From Pseudomonas sp. LFM046 (GTDB lineage Bacteria; Pseudomonadota; Gammaproteobacteria; Pseudomonadales; Pseudomonadaceae), in assembly GCF_000949385.2 (NCBI RefSeq), contig NZ_JYKO02000001.1, positions 3,522,648-3,586,647 on the forward strand: a stretch of 64,000 nt of DNA, written 5' to 3'. The notes beneath the pieces were generated by a model that saw nothing but the letters and a program-made list of their open reading frames with translations, had not been told where the DNA came from and did not search any database. This document shows, piece after piece, positions 25,776 through 37,333 of the stretch (the stretch's first letter is position 1; every line of letters begins with the position of its first letter). The position numbers and the translations under genes were made by a program.

Positions 25776-27725
25776 ATGATCACCACCCTGCTGATCGCCA
25801 ACCGCGGCGAAATCGCCTGCCGCGTGATGCGCACCGCCAAGGCGCTGGGCATCCGTACCGTGGCCGTGCACAGCGCCATCGACCGCAACGCCCGCCATGT
25901 GCGCGAAGCCGACATCGCCGTCGACCTCGGCGGCGCCAAACCAGCGGAAAGCTACCTGCTGGTGGACAAGCTGATCGCCGCCGCCAAGGCCAGCGGCGCC
26001 CAGGCCATCCACCCCGGCTACGGCTTCCTTTCGGAAAACGCCGGCTTCGCCCGCGCCATCGCCGACGCGGGACTGATCTTCCTCGGCCCGCCGGCCACCG
26101 CCATCGACGCCATGGGCAGCAAGTCCGCCGCCAAGGCACTGATGGAAGCGGCCGGCGTGCCCCTGGTGCCCGGCTACCACGGCGAGGCCCAGGACCTGGA
26201 AACCTTCCGCGACGCCGCCGAACGCATTGGCTACCCGGTGCTGTTGAAGGCCGCCGCCGGTGGTGGCGGCAAGGGCATGAAGGTGGTGGAGCGTGAAGCC
26301 GAACTGGCTGAGGCCCTGGCCTCTGCCCAGCGTGAAGCCCAGTCCGCCTTCGGCGACTCGCGGATGCTGGTGGAGAAGTACGTCCTCAAGCCGCGCCACG
26401 TGGAAATCCAGGTGTTCGCCGACAGCCACGGCAACTGTCTGTACCTCAACGAGCGCGACTGCTCCATTCAGCGCCGCCACCAGAAAGTGGTGGAAGAAGC
26501 GCCCGCCCCCGGCCTCTCGCCGGAGCTGCGCCGCGCCATGGGCGAGGCGGCCGTGCGCGCCGCCCAGGCCATCGGCTATGTGGGCGCCGGCACCGTGGAA
26601 TTTCTGCTGGACGAGCGCGGCGACTTCTTCTTCATGGAGATGAACACCCGCCTGCAGGTGGAGCACCCGGTGACCGAAGCCATCACCGGCCTCGACCTGG
26701 TGGCTTGGCAGATCCGTGTCGCCCGTGGCGAAGCCCTGCCCATCACCCAGGAGCAGGTGCCGCTGATCGGCCACGCCATCGAAGTGCGCCTCTACGCCGA
26801 AGACCCGGACCAGGACTTCCTGCCCGCCAGCGGCCGTCTCGCCCTCTACCGCGAAGCCTCGGCAGGTCCCGGCCGCCGCGTGGACAGCGGTGTAGCCGAA
26901 GGCGACGAGGTTTCGCCCTTCTACGACCCGATGCTGGCCAAGCTGATCGCCTGGGGCGAGACCCGCGAGGAAGCCCGTCAGCGCCTGCTGGCCATGCTGG
27001 ACGAGACCGCCGTGGGTGGCTTCAAGACCAACCTGGCGTTCCTGCGCCGCGTGCTGGCCCACCCGGCCTTTGCCGACGCCGAGCTGGACACCGGCTTCAT
27101 CGCCCGCCACCAGGAGCAGCTGCTGCCGACCCCGGCCGCCCTGCCCCCGGCCTTCTGGCAGGTGGCCGGCGAAGCCATCCGCCAAAGCGAGGCCGAGCGC
27201 GTGCGCGGCGACGACCCGCACTCGCCCTGGAATCGCAATAGCGGCTGGCGTGCCGGCCTGCCCAGCGAGACCGATCTGCACCTGGTCTGCGGCGACGAAC
27301 GCCAGGTGGTGCGCCTGCGCGGCGCCGCTGCCAGCCCCATTCGCCTGCTGGGCGAGCGCATCACCCTGGAGCAGGACGGCCTGCGTCGTCAGCACCTGGC
27401 GATCCGCCGGGGCGAGACCCTGTACCTCGAATGGGATGGTGAGCTGCGCAGTGTCGGCCGCGTCGACCCCATCGAGGAAGTGGAAGCCAGCCACGCCCAC
27501 CACGGCGGGCTGACGGCGCCCATGAACGGCAGTATCGTGCGTGTCCTGGTGGAAGCCGGGCAGAAGGTGGAAGCCGGTACCGCCCTGGTGGTGCTGGAAG
27601 CCATGAAGATGGAACACAGCATCCGCGCGCCCAACGATGGCGTGGTCAAGGCGCTGTATTGCAGCGAAGGCGAACTGGTCAACGAAGGCACCGCGTTGGT
27701 GGAGTTGGAAGAAATCAGCGCTTGA
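25776..27725 (+). CDS. liuD: Methylcrotonyl-CoA carboxylase, biotin-containing (alpha) subunit
   Basis: 649-aa biotin-dependent carboxylase subunit. Biotin carboxylase N-domain (LLIANRGEIACRV), ATP-grasp core with the glycine-rich loop AAAGGGGKGMK and EMNTRLQVEHPVTE, then a BT-type linker region and a biotinyl domain whose target Lys is in VLEAMKMEH about 35 residues before the end. It uses ATP and bicarbonate to carboxylate biotin for LiuB. The start at 25776 is two bases after the liuC stop. Confidence 0.95.
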   Translation: MITTLLIANRGEIACRVMRTAKALGIRTVAVHSAIDRNARHVREADIAVDLGGAKPAESYLLVDKLIAAAKASGAQAIHPGYGFLSENAGFARAIADAGLIFLGPPATAIDAMGSKSAAKALMEAAGVPLVPGYHGEAQDLETFRDAAERIGYPVLLKAAAGGGGKGMKVVEREAELAEALASAQREAQSAFGDSRMLVEKYVLKPRHVEIQVFADSHGNCLYLNERDCSIQRRHQKVVEEAPAPGLSPELRRAMGEAAVRAAQAIGYVGAGTVEFLLDERGDFFFMEMNTRLQVEHPVTEAITGLDLVAWQIRVARGEALPITQEQVPLIGHAIEVRLYAEDPDQDFLPASGRLALYREASAGPGRRVDSGVAEGDEVSPFYDPMLAKLIAWGETREEARQRLLAMLDETAVGGFKTNLAFLRRVLAHPAFADAELDTGFIARHQEQLLPTPAALPPAFWQVAGEAIRQSEAERVRGDDPHSPWNRNSGWRAGLPSETDLHLVCGDERQVVRLRGAAASPIRLLGERITLEQDGLRRQHLAIRRGETLYLEWDGELRSVGRVDPIEEVEASHAHHGGLTAPMNGSIVRVLVEAGQKVEAGTALVVLEAMKMEHSIRAPNDGVVKALYCSEGELVNEGTALVELEEISA

Positions 27726-27735
27726 TTGGCTTTCG

Positions 27736-27804
27736 GTAGGATGGGTGGAGCCCCGCGATACCCATCGCGGATTGATGGGTATCGCTCCGCTCCACCCATC
27801 CTAC
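27736..27804. repeat. Palindromic repeat between liuD and liuE, GTAGGATGGGTGGAG family
   Basis: Perfect 15-base arms at 27736-27750 and 27790-27804, with an inner GCGATACCCATCGC / GATGGGTATCGC palindrome. The cleanest copy of this family in the window. Confidence 0.85.
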
Positions 27805-27855
27805 GGTCTGAACGGCCACGGTTCCGCCCAACATCCCGAATCGAGAGATGACGCA

Positions 27856-28761
27856 ATGACTATTCCCAGCAAGGTCCGCCTGGTCGAAGTCGGCCCCCGC
27901 GACGGCCTGCAGAACGAAAAGCAACCCATCAGCGTCGCCGACAAGGTGCGCCTGGTGGACGACCTCACCGCTGCCGGCCTCGGCTATGTCGAGGTCGGCA
28001 GCTTCGTCTCGCCCAAGTGGGTGCCGCAGATGGCCGGCTCCGCCGAAGTCTTCGCGCAGATCCAGCGCAAGGCGGGCGTCACTTACGCCGCCCTGGCGCC
28101 CAATCTCAAGGGCTTCGAAGCGGCCGTGGAAGCCGGCGTGAAGGAAGTGGCGGTCTTCGCCGCAGCGTCCGAATCCTTCTCCCAGAAGAACATCAACTGC
28201 TCCATCGCCGAGAGCCTGGAGCGCTTCGTGCCGGTGATGGACGCCGCCAAGGCCCACGGCATCAGCGTGCGCGGCTACGTGTCCTGCGTGCTGGGCTGCC
28301 CCTACGAGGGCGAGGTGCCGGCAACCCAGGTGGCCAGCGTCGCCGCCGAGCTCTATGCCATGGGCTGCTACGAAGTCTCTCTGGGCGACACCATCGGCAC
28401 CGGCACCGCCGGCGCCACCCGCCACCTGATCAACGTGGTGGGCACCCGCGTGCCGCGCGACAAGCTGGCCGGGCACTTCCACGACACCTACGGCCAGGCC
28501 GTGGCCAACGTCTATGCCAGCCTGCTGGAAGGCATCGCCGTGTTCGACAGCTCGGTCGCCGGCCTGGGCGGCTGCCCCTACGCCAAGGGCGCCACCGGCA
28601 ACGTCGCCACCGAGGACGTGCTTTACCTGCTCAATGGCCTGGGCATCAAGACCGGCATCGACATGGGCAGGCTGGTGGACGCCGGGCAGCGTATCTGTGC
28701 GGTGCTGGGCAAGGAGAATGGCTCGCGGGTGGCGCGAGCCATTCTGGCGAAGCGGGGCTGA
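27856..28761 (+). CDS. liuE: Hydroxymethylglutaryl-CoA lyase
   Basis: 301-aa TIM-barrel lyase that cleaves HMG-CoA to acetoacetate and acetyl-CoA, the last Liu step. It has the catalytic Arg motif VGPRDGLQNE near the N-terminus, metal ligands in GHFHDTYGQA, and the flexible-loop Cys in GLGGCPYAKGATGN. ATG 27856 was chosen because the family begins here; the open frame upstream crosses the repeat. It is the last gene of the liu operon and converges on atoE. Confidence 0.95.
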   Translation: MTIPSKVRLVEVGPRDGLQNEKQPISVADKVRLVDDLTAAGLGYVEVGSFVSPKWVPQMAGSAEVFAQIQRKAGVTYAALAPNLKGFEAAVEAGVKEVAVFAAASESFSQKNINCSIAESLERFVPVMDAAKAHGISVRGYVSCVLGCPYEGEVPATQVASVAAELYAMGCYEVSLGDTIGTGTAGATRHLINVVGTRVPRDKLAGHFHDTYGQAVANVYASLLEGIAVFDSSVAGLGGCPYAKGATGNVATEDVLYLLNGLGIKTGIDMGRLVDAGQRICAVLGKENGSRVARAILAKRG

Positions 28762-28775
28762 GGTCCAGCGGTTTG

Positions 28776-28855
28776 CCGTAGGTTGGCGCTGAGCTTGCGA
28801 AGCCCAACATCGGGCTTGGCAACGTTGGGCTTCGTGACCTCAGCCCAACCTACGG
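28776..28855. repeat. Intergenic palindromic repeat, GTAGGTTGG family
   Basis: Arms CCGTAGGTTGG (28776-28786) and CCAACCTACGG (28845-28855), with inner AAGCCCAAC / GTTGGGCTT palindrome. Lies between the convergent liuE and atoE genes and may act in both directions as an RNA hairpin. Confidence 0.8.
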
Positions 28856-28862
28856 ACTGACG

Positions 28863-30281
28863 TCAAGGCATGACCGGCGGAATGTACGCCAGGGTCGTGC
28901 CCAGCCCCCACAGCAGCACCATCACCAGCGGGATGTGCACCAGCAGCTGGACGAAGGAGAAGCCGATCAGGTCGCGCGCCTTCAGGCCCAGCACGCCCAG
29001 CAGCGGCAGCATGTAGAAGGGGTTGATCAGGTTCGGCAGCGCCTCGGCGGCGTTGTAGATCTGCACCGACCAGCCCAGGTGGTATTGCAGGTCGTTGGCC
29101 ACCTGCATCACGTAAGGCGCTTCGATGATCCACTTGCCACCACCGGACGGGATGAAGAAGCCCAGCACAGCGGAGTACACGCCCATCAGCAGCGCGTAGG
29201 TGTCGTGGTTGGCGATCTGCACGAAGAAGGTGGAGATGTGGTGCGCCAGGGTCTGGCCATCCACGCCCTTCACCGTGGTCATGATGGCGGCGATGGAGCC
29301 GTAGAGCGGGAACTGGATCAGCACGCCGGTGGTGGTAGGCACGGCGCGCGCCACGGCGTCGAGGAAGCTGCGCGGACGCCAGTGCAGCAGCGCGCCGGCC
29401 ATGATGAACAGCAGGTTGTAGGTGTTGAGACCGGAAATGGCGGTGATCGCCGGCTTGCTGGCGAACTCCTGGGCCAGCCAACGGCCGGCCAGCACCACCA
29501 GCAGGATGATCAGCAGCGGACTGTGTTCCAGCCATTCGCCGGGACGGGTCGGCTTGACCTGCGGCGGCGCGGTGAAGCTCGGGTCGATGCCACAGGCTTT
29601 GGCATCACGGGCGCTGGCGGCACTGGGGGCGGTCATGTAAGCGATCACCAGGGACACCACCACCAACGCCAGCAGCATCACGCCGGATTGCCAGAGGAAG
29701 ATGGTCTCGGTGAAGGGGATCACGCCGGTGATGGCGAGGATGGATGGCGGCAGGCTGGCCGGGTTGGCCTGCAGTTGGGCCGCCGACGAGGACAGGCCCA
29801 GTGCCCAGACGGCGCCGAGGCCCAGATAGGCGGCGGCGCCAGCGGCGCGGTAGTCCATCTTCAATTCTTCACGGCGGGCCAGGGCGCGCACCAGCAGGCC
29901 GCCGAACACCAGGGAGAGGCCCCAATTGAGCAGCGAGGCGACCATGGAGATGAATGCGACCCAGCAGACCGCCGAGCGGCCGTTCTTCGGCACGCGCGCC
30001 AGCAGGTCGATCAGTCGGGACGCCGGGCCGGAGCTGGCGACGACATAGCCACCGATGACCACGAAGGCCATCTGCATGGTGAAGGGGATCAGGCTCCAGA
30101 ACCCGTCGCCAAAGGCTTTGGCGGCCTGGCTGGCCGGTGCACCCATGGCCAGGGTAGCGATCGTCACCAGCAGCACGGCGACTGCGGCGAAGACCCAGGA
30201 ATCGGGGAACCAGCGTTCCGCCCAGTTGGAGCAACGCATGGCAAAGCGGGCTGAGCGGCTTTCGTGAAGTACTGTGGTCAT
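28863..30281 (-). CDS. atoE: Short-chain fatty acid permease AtoE
   Basis: 472-aa inner-membrane permease of the AtoE family with about ten to twelve hydrophobic segments and family stretches such as FTMQMAFVVIGGYV, WGLSLVFGGLLVR and FIPSGGGKWIIEAPYV. Expected to import short-chain fatty acids such as acetoacetate or butyrate. It is downstream of atoB and the CoA-transferase genes on the same strand, the order known in P. aeruginosa (dhcA, dhcB, atoB, atoE). The 363-bp gap before it may carry its own promoter. Confidence 0.9.
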   Translation of the reverse strand: MTTVLHESRSARFAMRCSNWAERWFPDSWVFAAVAVLLVTIATLAMGAPASQAAKAFGDGFWSLIPFTMQMAFVVIGGYVVASSGPASRLIDLLARVPKNGRSAVCWVAFISMVASLLNWGLSLVFGGLLVRALARREELKMDYRAAGAAAYLGLGAVWALGLSSSAAQLQANPASLPPSILAITGVIPFTETIFLWQSGVMLLALVVVSLVIAYMTAPSAASARDAKACGIDPSFTAPPQVKPTRPGEWLEHSPLLIILLVVLAGRWLAQEFASKPAITAISGLNTYNLLFIMAGALLHWRPRSFLDAVARAVPTTTGVLIQFPLYGSIAAIMTTVKGVDGQTLAHHISTFFVQIANHDTYALLMGVYSAVLGFFIPSGGGKWIIEAPYVMQVANDLQYHLGWSVQIYNAAEALPNLINPFYMLPLLGVLGLKARDLIGFSFVQLLVHIPLVMVLLWGLGTTLAYIPPVMP

Positions 30282-30644
30282 CGGGTTACCTCGGGAGTTT
30301 TCTTCTTATCGGTAATCACCCAGCCGCAGCCGGGTACCGGGACAGTGTTCTTGTAACGGAACCGAGAGTCTTGTGCCCTCTTTCTGTCTGAAACGACGAC
30401 GCCACGCCCGTAACCGGGCGTGGCGAAGTCCGAGTCCCGCGGCCTTTCGGCGTTGGGCGCGTGCGTGATGACCTTGCGTGGGTGGGTACGTTGCCCACCC
30501 TGTGCGGCGTGCCTCGCAGGGTTTAAATCGTGAAGGGATTTTCACCACCACGGAAGCGACTCCGCGTTTATGTTCGATTCCGCCTGGTGGACAGAAATGC
30601 GCTGTCCACCCTACAGGAGCGGGTCCTGCCGATCAGTCCGTCGA
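30282..30644. other. Repeat-rich intergenic region between atoB and atoE
   Basis: 363 bp with no convincing gene. It holds a perfect 10-base hairpin GCCACGCCCG / CGGGCGTGGC (30401-30424, loop TAAC), GGGTGGG / CCCACCC (30480-30500), and GGTGGACAG / CTGTCCACC (30586-30610) followed by CTACAGG, a GTAGGGTG-family relative. None has a following T run on either strand. An atoE promoter is possible but I cannot locate one. Confidence 0.6.
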
Positions 30645-31823
30645 TCAGCGCTCGATGGCAATCGCCACGCCCATGCCGCCGCCGATGCAGAGGGTCGCCA
30701 GACCTTTCTTGGCATCGCGCTTGATCATCTCGTGCAGCAGGGTCACCAGCACGCGGCAGCCCGAAGCGCCGATGGGGTGGCCGAGGGCGATGGCGCCACC
30801 GTTGACGTTGACCTTGGCCATGTCCCAGCCCAGTTCCTGGCCGACCGACAGGGCCTGTGCGGCGAAGGCTTCGTTGGCTTCGATCAGGTCCAGGTCGTCC
30901 AGGCTCCAGCCAGCCTTTTCCAGGCAACGACGGGTAGCGCTCACCGGGCCGATGCCCATGATCGACGGGTCAACGCCGGCATTGGCGTAGCCCTTGATGC
31001 GGGCCAGCACCGGCAGGCCCAGGGCCTCGGCCTTGGCGGCGCTCATCAGGACCACGGCGGCGGCGCCGTCGTTGATGGAGGAGGCGTTGCCGGCGGTCAC
31101 GCTGCCGTCCTTCTTGAAGGCAGGCTTGAGCTTGGCCAGGGACTCGGCGGTGGTGCCGGCGCGCGGGCCTTCATCGGTATCGAAAGCGACGGGATCGCCC
31201 TTCTTCTGCGGGATCAGGATCGGGGTGATCTCGTCCTTGAAGCGACCGGCTTCGATGGCGGCGGAGGCCTTCTGCTGGGAAGCCGCGGCGAACGCGTCCT
31301 GGGCCTCACGGCTGATGCCGTACTTCTCGGCCAGGTTCTCGGCGGTCACGCCCATGTGATAGTCGTTGAAGGCGTCGGTCAGGCCGTCGTGGATCAGGGT
31401 GTCCAGCACTTTGGCGTGGCCCATGCGCATGCCGGTACGGGCGGCCGGCAGGAAGTAGGGAGCGAGGCTCATGCTTTCCTGGCCACCGGCGATGATCACC
31501 TCGGCGTCGCCGCAACGGATGGCCTGGATGCCCAGGTGCAGGGCCTTGAGGCCGGAGCCGCAGAGCTTGTTCAGGGTCATCGCCGGCACCTCGACGGGCA
31601 GGCCGGCGAGGATGGAGGCGCGACGTGCCGGGTTCTGGCCAGCACCAGTGGTGAGGACCTGACCCAGGATGACTTCATCCACCTGCTCGCCCTTGAGGCC
31701 GGTCTGCGCCAGCAGCTGGCGGATCACGGCGGCGCCCAGTTCGTGGGCGGGGATGTTCGACAGGGCACCCTGGAAGCTGCCGATGGCGGTACGGGTGGCG
31801 GCGACGATAACGACGTCTTGCAT
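30645..31823 (-). CDS. atoB: Acetyl-CoA C-acetyltransferase (thiolase)
   Basis: 392-aa biosynthetic/degradative thiolase that interconverts acetoacetyl-CoA and two acetyl-CoA. Acyl-accepting Cys in [10 protein letters not shown] (about residue 88), His in GHPIGASG and second Cys in LCIGGGMG near the C-terminus are all intact. ATG 31823 has an AGGAG site; an upstream open frame to 32003 crosses repeats and is not used. It completes acetoacetate breakdown after CoA transfer or CoA ligation by neighbouring genes. Confidence 0.94.
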   Translation of the reverse strand: MQDVVIVAATRTAIGSFQGALSNIPAHELGAAVIRQLLAQTGLKGEQVDEVILGQVLTTGAGQNPARRASILAGLPVEVPAMTLNKLCGSGLKALHLGIQAIRCGDAEVIIAGGQESMSLAPYFLPAARTGMRMGHAKVLDTLIHDGLTDAFNDYHMGVTAENLAEKYGISREAQDAFAAASQQKASAAIEAGRFKDEITPILIPQKKGDPVAFDTDEGPRAGTTAESLAKLKPAFKKDGSVTAGNASSINDGAAAVVLMSAAKAEALGLPVLARIKGYANAGVDPSIMGIGPVSATRRCLEKAGWSLDDLDLIEANEAFAAQALSVGQELGWDMAKVNVNGGAIALGHPIGASGCRVLVTLLHEMIKRDAKKGLATLCIGGGMGVAIAIER

Positions 31824-31863
31824 GTTCAGAACTCCTGATCCACGGCTTGCACCGTGTTTGGGC

Positions 31864-31988
31864 CGTAGGTTGGCGTTGAGCGAAGCGAAACCCAACAAAC
31901 CGGGGCCGAAGGACAAATGATGGGTATCGCTCCGCTCCACCCATCCTACGATTGACGATGGACAGAGCTTCGCTCCACCCATCCTACG
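31864..31988. repeat. Mosaic palindromic repeat between atoB and dhcB
   Basis: Left part GTAGGTTGGCGTTGAGC ... AAACCCAAC belongs to the GTAGGTTGG family. The right part GATGGGTATCGCTCCGCTCC-type sequence ending ACCCATCCTAC belongs to the GTAGGATGGGT family, and a second CGCTCCACCCATCCTAC tail follows at 31971-31987. The two outer arms are therefore not complementary to each other, unlike other copies. Confidence 0.65.
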
Positions 31989-32001
31989 AACTGCAAATAA
32001 C

Positions 32002-32023
32002 AAAAAAACCGCCCCGGAGGCGG
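32002..32023 (-). terminator. Intrinsic terminator after dhcB
   Basis: Read on the minus strand: CCGCC, loop TCCGG, GGCGG, then seven T. It lies about 40 bp beyond the dhcB stop codon and would separate dhcAB from atoB transcription, at least in part. Confidence 0.8.
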
Positions 32024-32061
32024 GCCGTGCGTGGTGGCCCTCCTCCGGCGCGGCGAGGTAC

Positions 32062-32718
32062 TCAGAACGTCATTTCGACGACGTCGTCCGGGATGATCAG
32101 GCGGCCGGCGGTCTTCTCGGCGATTTCGGCGATGCTCACGCCCGGCGCGGTTTCACGCAGGATGAAGGCGCCGTTCTCGATCTCCAGGTAGGCCAGGTCG
32201 GTCAGCACCTTGCGGATGCAGCCGGCGCCGGTCAGCGGCAGCTCGCAACGCTCCAGCAGCTTGGACTCGCCGTCCTTGGAGGCGTGGGTCATGGTGACGA
32301 TGATGTTGTCGGCGCCGGCCACCAGGTCCATGGCGCCGCCCATGCCCTTGACCAGCTTGCCGGGGATCATCCAGGAGGCGATGTTGCCGTGGACGTCCAC
32401 TTCAAAGGCGCCGAGCACGGTCAGGTCAACGTGGCCGCCGCGGATCATCGCGAAGGACTCGGCCGAAGAGAAGATCGACGCGCCCTTGACCGCGGTGACG
32501 GTCTGCTTGCCGGCGTTGATCATGTCGGCGTCCACTTCGTCTTCAGTGGGGAAGGCGCCCATACCCAGCAGGCCGTTCTCGGACTGCAGCATCACTTGCA
32601 TGCCTTCGGGTACGTAGTTGGCCACCAGGGTCGGAATACCGATACCCAGGTTCACGTAGTAACCGTCTTTCAGTTCGCGGGCCACGCGCTGGGCCATCTG
32701 TTCGCGGGTCAGTGCCAT
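32062..32718 (-). CDS. dhcB: 3-Oxoacid CoA-transferase subunit B (DhcB/ScoB/AtoA type)
   Basis: 218-aa beta subunit of a class I CoA-transferase. The catalytic glutamate is in the SENGLLG motif (about residue 51), preceded by [13 protein letters not shown]. With subunit A it transfers CoA from succinyl-CoA (or another donor) to acetoacetate or a related 3-oxo acid. In P. aeruginosa the homologous pair in this gene order is reported to act on dehydrocarnitine, hence the symbol; scoB/atoA would also describe it. Confidence 0.85.
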   Translation of the reverse strand: MALTREQMAQRVARELKDGYYVNLGIGIPTLVANYVPEGMQVMLQSENGLLGMGAFPTEDEVDADMINAGKQTVTAVKGASIFSSAESFAMIRGGHVDLTVLGAFEVDVHGNIASWMIPGKLVKGMGGAMDLVAGADNIIVTMTHASKDGESKLLERCELPLTGAGCIRKVLTDLAYLEIENGAFILRETAPGVSIAEIAEKTAGRLIIPDDVVEMTF

Positions 32719-32748
32719 GTCGGTTTCCTCGAATTCTTCTTGTCGTGA

Positions 32749-33447
32749 TCAGGAGCGGACGGTGCGCTTCTCGATGCGCTTCTCGAAGGTCCCGCAAATG
32801 ATGCGGTCCACGTAGATGCCCGGGGTGTGGATCTGGGCCGGGTCCAGTTCGCCCGGCTCGACGATTTCTTCCACCTCGACCACGGTGATGCGGCCGGCGG
32901 TGGCCACCATCGGGTTGAAGTTCTGCGCGGTGTGGCGGTAGATCACGTTGCCGAAGTGGTCGGCCTTCCAGCCTTTGACGATGGCGAAGTCGCCGGTGAT
33001 GGAGGGCTCGAGGATGTGGGGGCGACCGTTGAACTCGCGCACTTCCTTGCCTTCGGCAACCGGGGTGCCATAGCCGGTGGCGGTGAAGAAGGCCGGAATG
33101 CCGGCGCCGCCAGCGCGGAGCTTCTCAGCCAGGGTGCCCTGGGGCGTCAGTTCCACTTCCAGCTCGCCGCTCAGCAGCTGCTTTTCGAACAGCGCGTTCT
33201 CGCCAACGTAGGAGGCGATCATCTTGCGGATCTGGCGGTCTTCCAGCAGCACGCCGAGGCCGAAGCCGTCGATGCCGCAGTTGTTGGAGACCACGGTGAG
33301 GCCCTTGACGCCACGGCGGCGAATTTCGGCGATGAGGTTCTCGGGGATACCGCAGATGCCGAAGCCGCCAGACAGGACGGTCATGTTGTCAGTCAGGCCG
33401 TCCAGGGCCTCTTCGTAAGAGCTCACGCGTTTGTCGAGTCCGCTCAT
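32749..33447 (-). CDS. dhcA: 3-Oxoacid CoA-transferase subunit A (DhcA/ScoA/AtoD type)
   Basis: 232-aa alpha subunit of the CoA-transferase, with the glycine-rich [13 protein letters not shown] motif near the N-terminus and [14 protein letters not shown] late in the protein. I chose ATG 33447 (MSGLDKRV), nine bases after GAGG; in-frame ATG codons at 33462 and 33492 would add unconserved residues. It is 30 bp upstream of dhcB and divergent from a LysR gene in the dhcR position. Confidence 0.85.
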   Translation of the reverse strand: MSGLDKRVSSYEEALDGLTDNMTVLSGGFGICGIPENLIAEIRRRGVKGLTVVSNNCGIDGFGLGVLLEDRQIRKMIASYVGENALFEKQLLSGELEVELTPQGTLAEKLRAGGAGIPAFFTATGYGTPVAEGKEVREFNGRPHILEPSITGDFAIVKGWKADHFGNVIYRHTAQNFNPMVATAGRITVVEVEEIVEPGELDPAQIHTPGIYVDRIICGTFEKRIEKRTVRS

Positions 33448-33572
33448 GCTGTTGCGCCTCATGTTGTTATTGGGAGCGGCGGGATACCGCAATCAAGTGA
33501 GGCAGAGCTTCTACCGGGCAGACTGATTTGTTAAGTTTGTTTTTCCTAACGATTGATAACGAACGCAAATAA

Positions 33573-34481
33573 ATGACCATCAAGCAGCTCCGCGCCTTCC
33601 TTGCCGTGGCCCAGAGCCTGAGCTTCGCCCAGGCCTGCGAGCGGCTGCACCTGTCCCAACCTGCCCTGAGCCTGGCCATCAAGAACCTGGAAGAGTCCCT
33701 CGGCGGCCAGTTGCTGGTACGCACCACCCGCAGCGTCGCCCTCACCCCCGAGGGCGAAACCCTGCTGCCCATCGCCCGACGCTTGCTGGCGGACTGGGAC
33801 AACGCCGAGGAGCTGCTGCGCCAGCACTTCACCCTGCAACTGGGCAAGGTGTCCATCGCCGCCATGCCGTCCTTCGCCGGCAACCTGCTGCCGGCGGCGC
33901 TCAAGGCCTTCCGCGACCAGCACCCCAAGGTCAACGTGGCGGTCCACGACGTGATCAACGAGCAGGTGCTGGAAATGGTGCGCAATCGTCGGGTGGAGCT
34001 GGGCATCGCCTTCGAGCCGGATTCCCTCGACGGGCTGGACTTCACCCCCTTCTACACCGACCGTTTCGTTGCCGTGGTGCCGGCGGACTGCGCGCTGGCG
34101 GGCCGCGAGGAACTGACCTGGGCGCAACTGCTGGAGCAACCGTTCATCACCTTGCAGCGGCCCTCCACGGTGCGTCTGATGCTGGAAGAGATCGTCGCGG
34201 TGGAGCACGGCAAGCTGCCGGTAGCCTTTGAAAGCCACCAGTTGGCGACTATCGGCAGGATGGTCGCCCAGGGCCTTGGGGTCAGCGCCGTGCCCAGCCT
34301 CTGTGTCCGCCAGATGCAGGAGCTGGGCGCCCGTTGCGTGGCCCTCGGCTCGCCCCAACTGGAGCGACGCGTGGGCCTGTTCCGGCTGTCGGACCACAAG
34401 CTGTCCGCCGCCGCCCAGGCCATGAGCGACGTCCTGCTGCGCGTGCTCGACTGGAACCGTCTCGACCTGCCCCCGCCATGA
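33573..34481 (+). CDS. dhcR: LysR-family regulator in the dhcR position
   Basis: 302-aa LysR regulator. N-terminal winged helix (about 1-60; TIKQLRAFLAVAQSLSFAQACERLHLSQPALSLAIKNLE) and a C-terminal periplasmic-binding-like effector domain (about 90-295). It is divergent from dhcAB across 125 bp that include an AT-rich TTGTTAAGTTTG...CCTAACGATTG stretch (about 33530-33556), a possible binding site. In P. aeruginosa the homologue controls dhcAB. The same-strand acetoacetyl-CoA synthetase starts 62 bp later. Confidence 0.85.
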   Translation: MTIKQLRAFLAVAQSLSFAQACERLHLSQPALSLAIKNLEESLGGQLLVRTTRSVALTPEGETLLPIARRLLADWDNAEELLRQHFTLQLGKVSIAAMPSFAGNLLPAALKAFRDQHPKVNVAVHDVINEQVLEMVRNRRVELGIAFEPDSLDGLDFTPFYTDRFVAVVPADCALAGREELTWAQLLEQPFITLQRPSTVRLMLEEIVAVEHGKLPVAFESHQLATIGRMVAQGLGVSAVPSLCVRQMQELGARCVALGSPQLERRVGLFRLSDHKLSAAAQAMSDVLLRVLDWNRLDLPPP

Positions 34482-34543
34482 CGCGCGGCCTATGCTCTAT
34501 AGCAAACGGCCGGCCCAAGAGACATGGGAAGGAGGACTCGCAC

Positions 34544-36499
<1,956 letters not shown>

Positions 36500-36507
36500 A
36501 GTCGGGC

Positions 36508-37104
36508 TTACAAATACGGCCTGATCACGCCCAGCGCCCGCTCCACGAACGACTCTTTCTCCCCCACCGGCGCCACGTAATGCAGCGCGGCGGCGCAAGC
36601 GTCTTCGCCAGCCAGCTTGGCGATCACCCAGGCCGCAAGATAAGGCGCGGACAGGCAGCCACCGGCAGTGGCCAGGTTGCCACTGGCAAAAAAGGGCTGG
36701 TCCAGCACCTGGACGCCGGCGTCGATCACCCAGGGCTTGGTGGTGAGGTCGGTACAGGCCGGCAGGCTGCCGAGCAGGCCGAGTTTGGCCATCAGCAACG
36801 CACCGGAGCATTGCGAGCCGATCAATTGGCGCTGCGGGTCAAGCTGCAGGCGGTCGAGGATGCTGCGGTCCTTGGCGATGTCACGGGTGAGGATGCCGCT
36901 GCCGAACAGCACCACGTCAGCCTCGTTGGCGAATTCCAGTGGCTGCTGGGCCTGGACCCGCACCCCGTTCATCGAGGTGACGTACTCCGCAGGTGCGGTG
37001 ATTTCCGCCTGCCAGCCCTGCCCGCGCATGCGGTTGAGCAGGCCGGCGGCTACGAAGGAATCCAGCTCGTTGAAGCCTTCGAACGTCAGTACGGCGATTC
37101 GCAT
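36508..37104 (-). CDS. DJ-1/PfpI-family protein
   Basis: 198-aa class I glutamine amidotransferase-like protein. The nucleophile-elbow cysteine is in GSQCSGALLMA (about residue 98), and an acidic residue in FNELDSF is placed as in DJ-1/PfpI members. Related proteins act as glyoxalases, chaperones or isonitrile hydratases, or form the sensor half of AraC fusions. There is no DNA-binding domain here and no operon partner. Converges on the acetoacetyl-CoA synthetase gene with an 8-bp gap. Confidence 0.85.
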   Translation of the reverse strand: MRIAVLTFEGFNELDSFVAAGLLNRMRGQGWQAEITAPAEYVTSMNGVRVQAQQPLEFANEADVVLFGSGILTRDIAKDRSILDRLQLDPQRQLIGSQCSGALLMAKLGLLGSLPACTDLTTKPWVIDAGVQVLDQPFFASGNLATAGGCLSAPYLAAWVIAKLAGEDACAAALHYVAPVGEKESFVERALGVIRPYL

Positions 37105-37220
37105 CAGGACCTCCCGGATTGGTTGGGTGCATGGAGCGAATCTATTCAGGCCGGGGCGCGGTCGCTATGTACAGACGGAATTAAATTTGGCCATACAGGT
37201 TGAACGGGGCGACGCGACCT

Positions 37221-37316
37221 GTAGGGGCGGACTCATTCGCCAACCGGACCGCAGGTTCGGCCTGCGAGGCCCATGGGGGCAGCTGCGCCGCCCTTGGCGA
37301 ATGAATTCGCCCCCAC
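37221..37316. repeat. Intergenic inverted repeat, GGGGCGAATTCATTCGCC family
   Basis: Arms GTAGGGGCGGACTCATTCGCCAA (left) and TTGGCGAATGAATTCGCCCCCAC (right) with a GC-rich interior (ACCGCAGGTTCGGCCTGCGAGG). A diverged copy of the element at 19268-19360, next to the PilT/PilU-like gene. The rest of this 229-bp gap shows nothing recognisable. Confidence 0.75.
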
Positions 37317-37333
37317 AAGATGCCGCCTGCCCC

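Noticed and set aside
30401-30424. Perfect GC-rich hairpin as intrinsic terminator of atoB
   Set aside because: No T run follows on either strand, so it is listed only as a structure in the gap.
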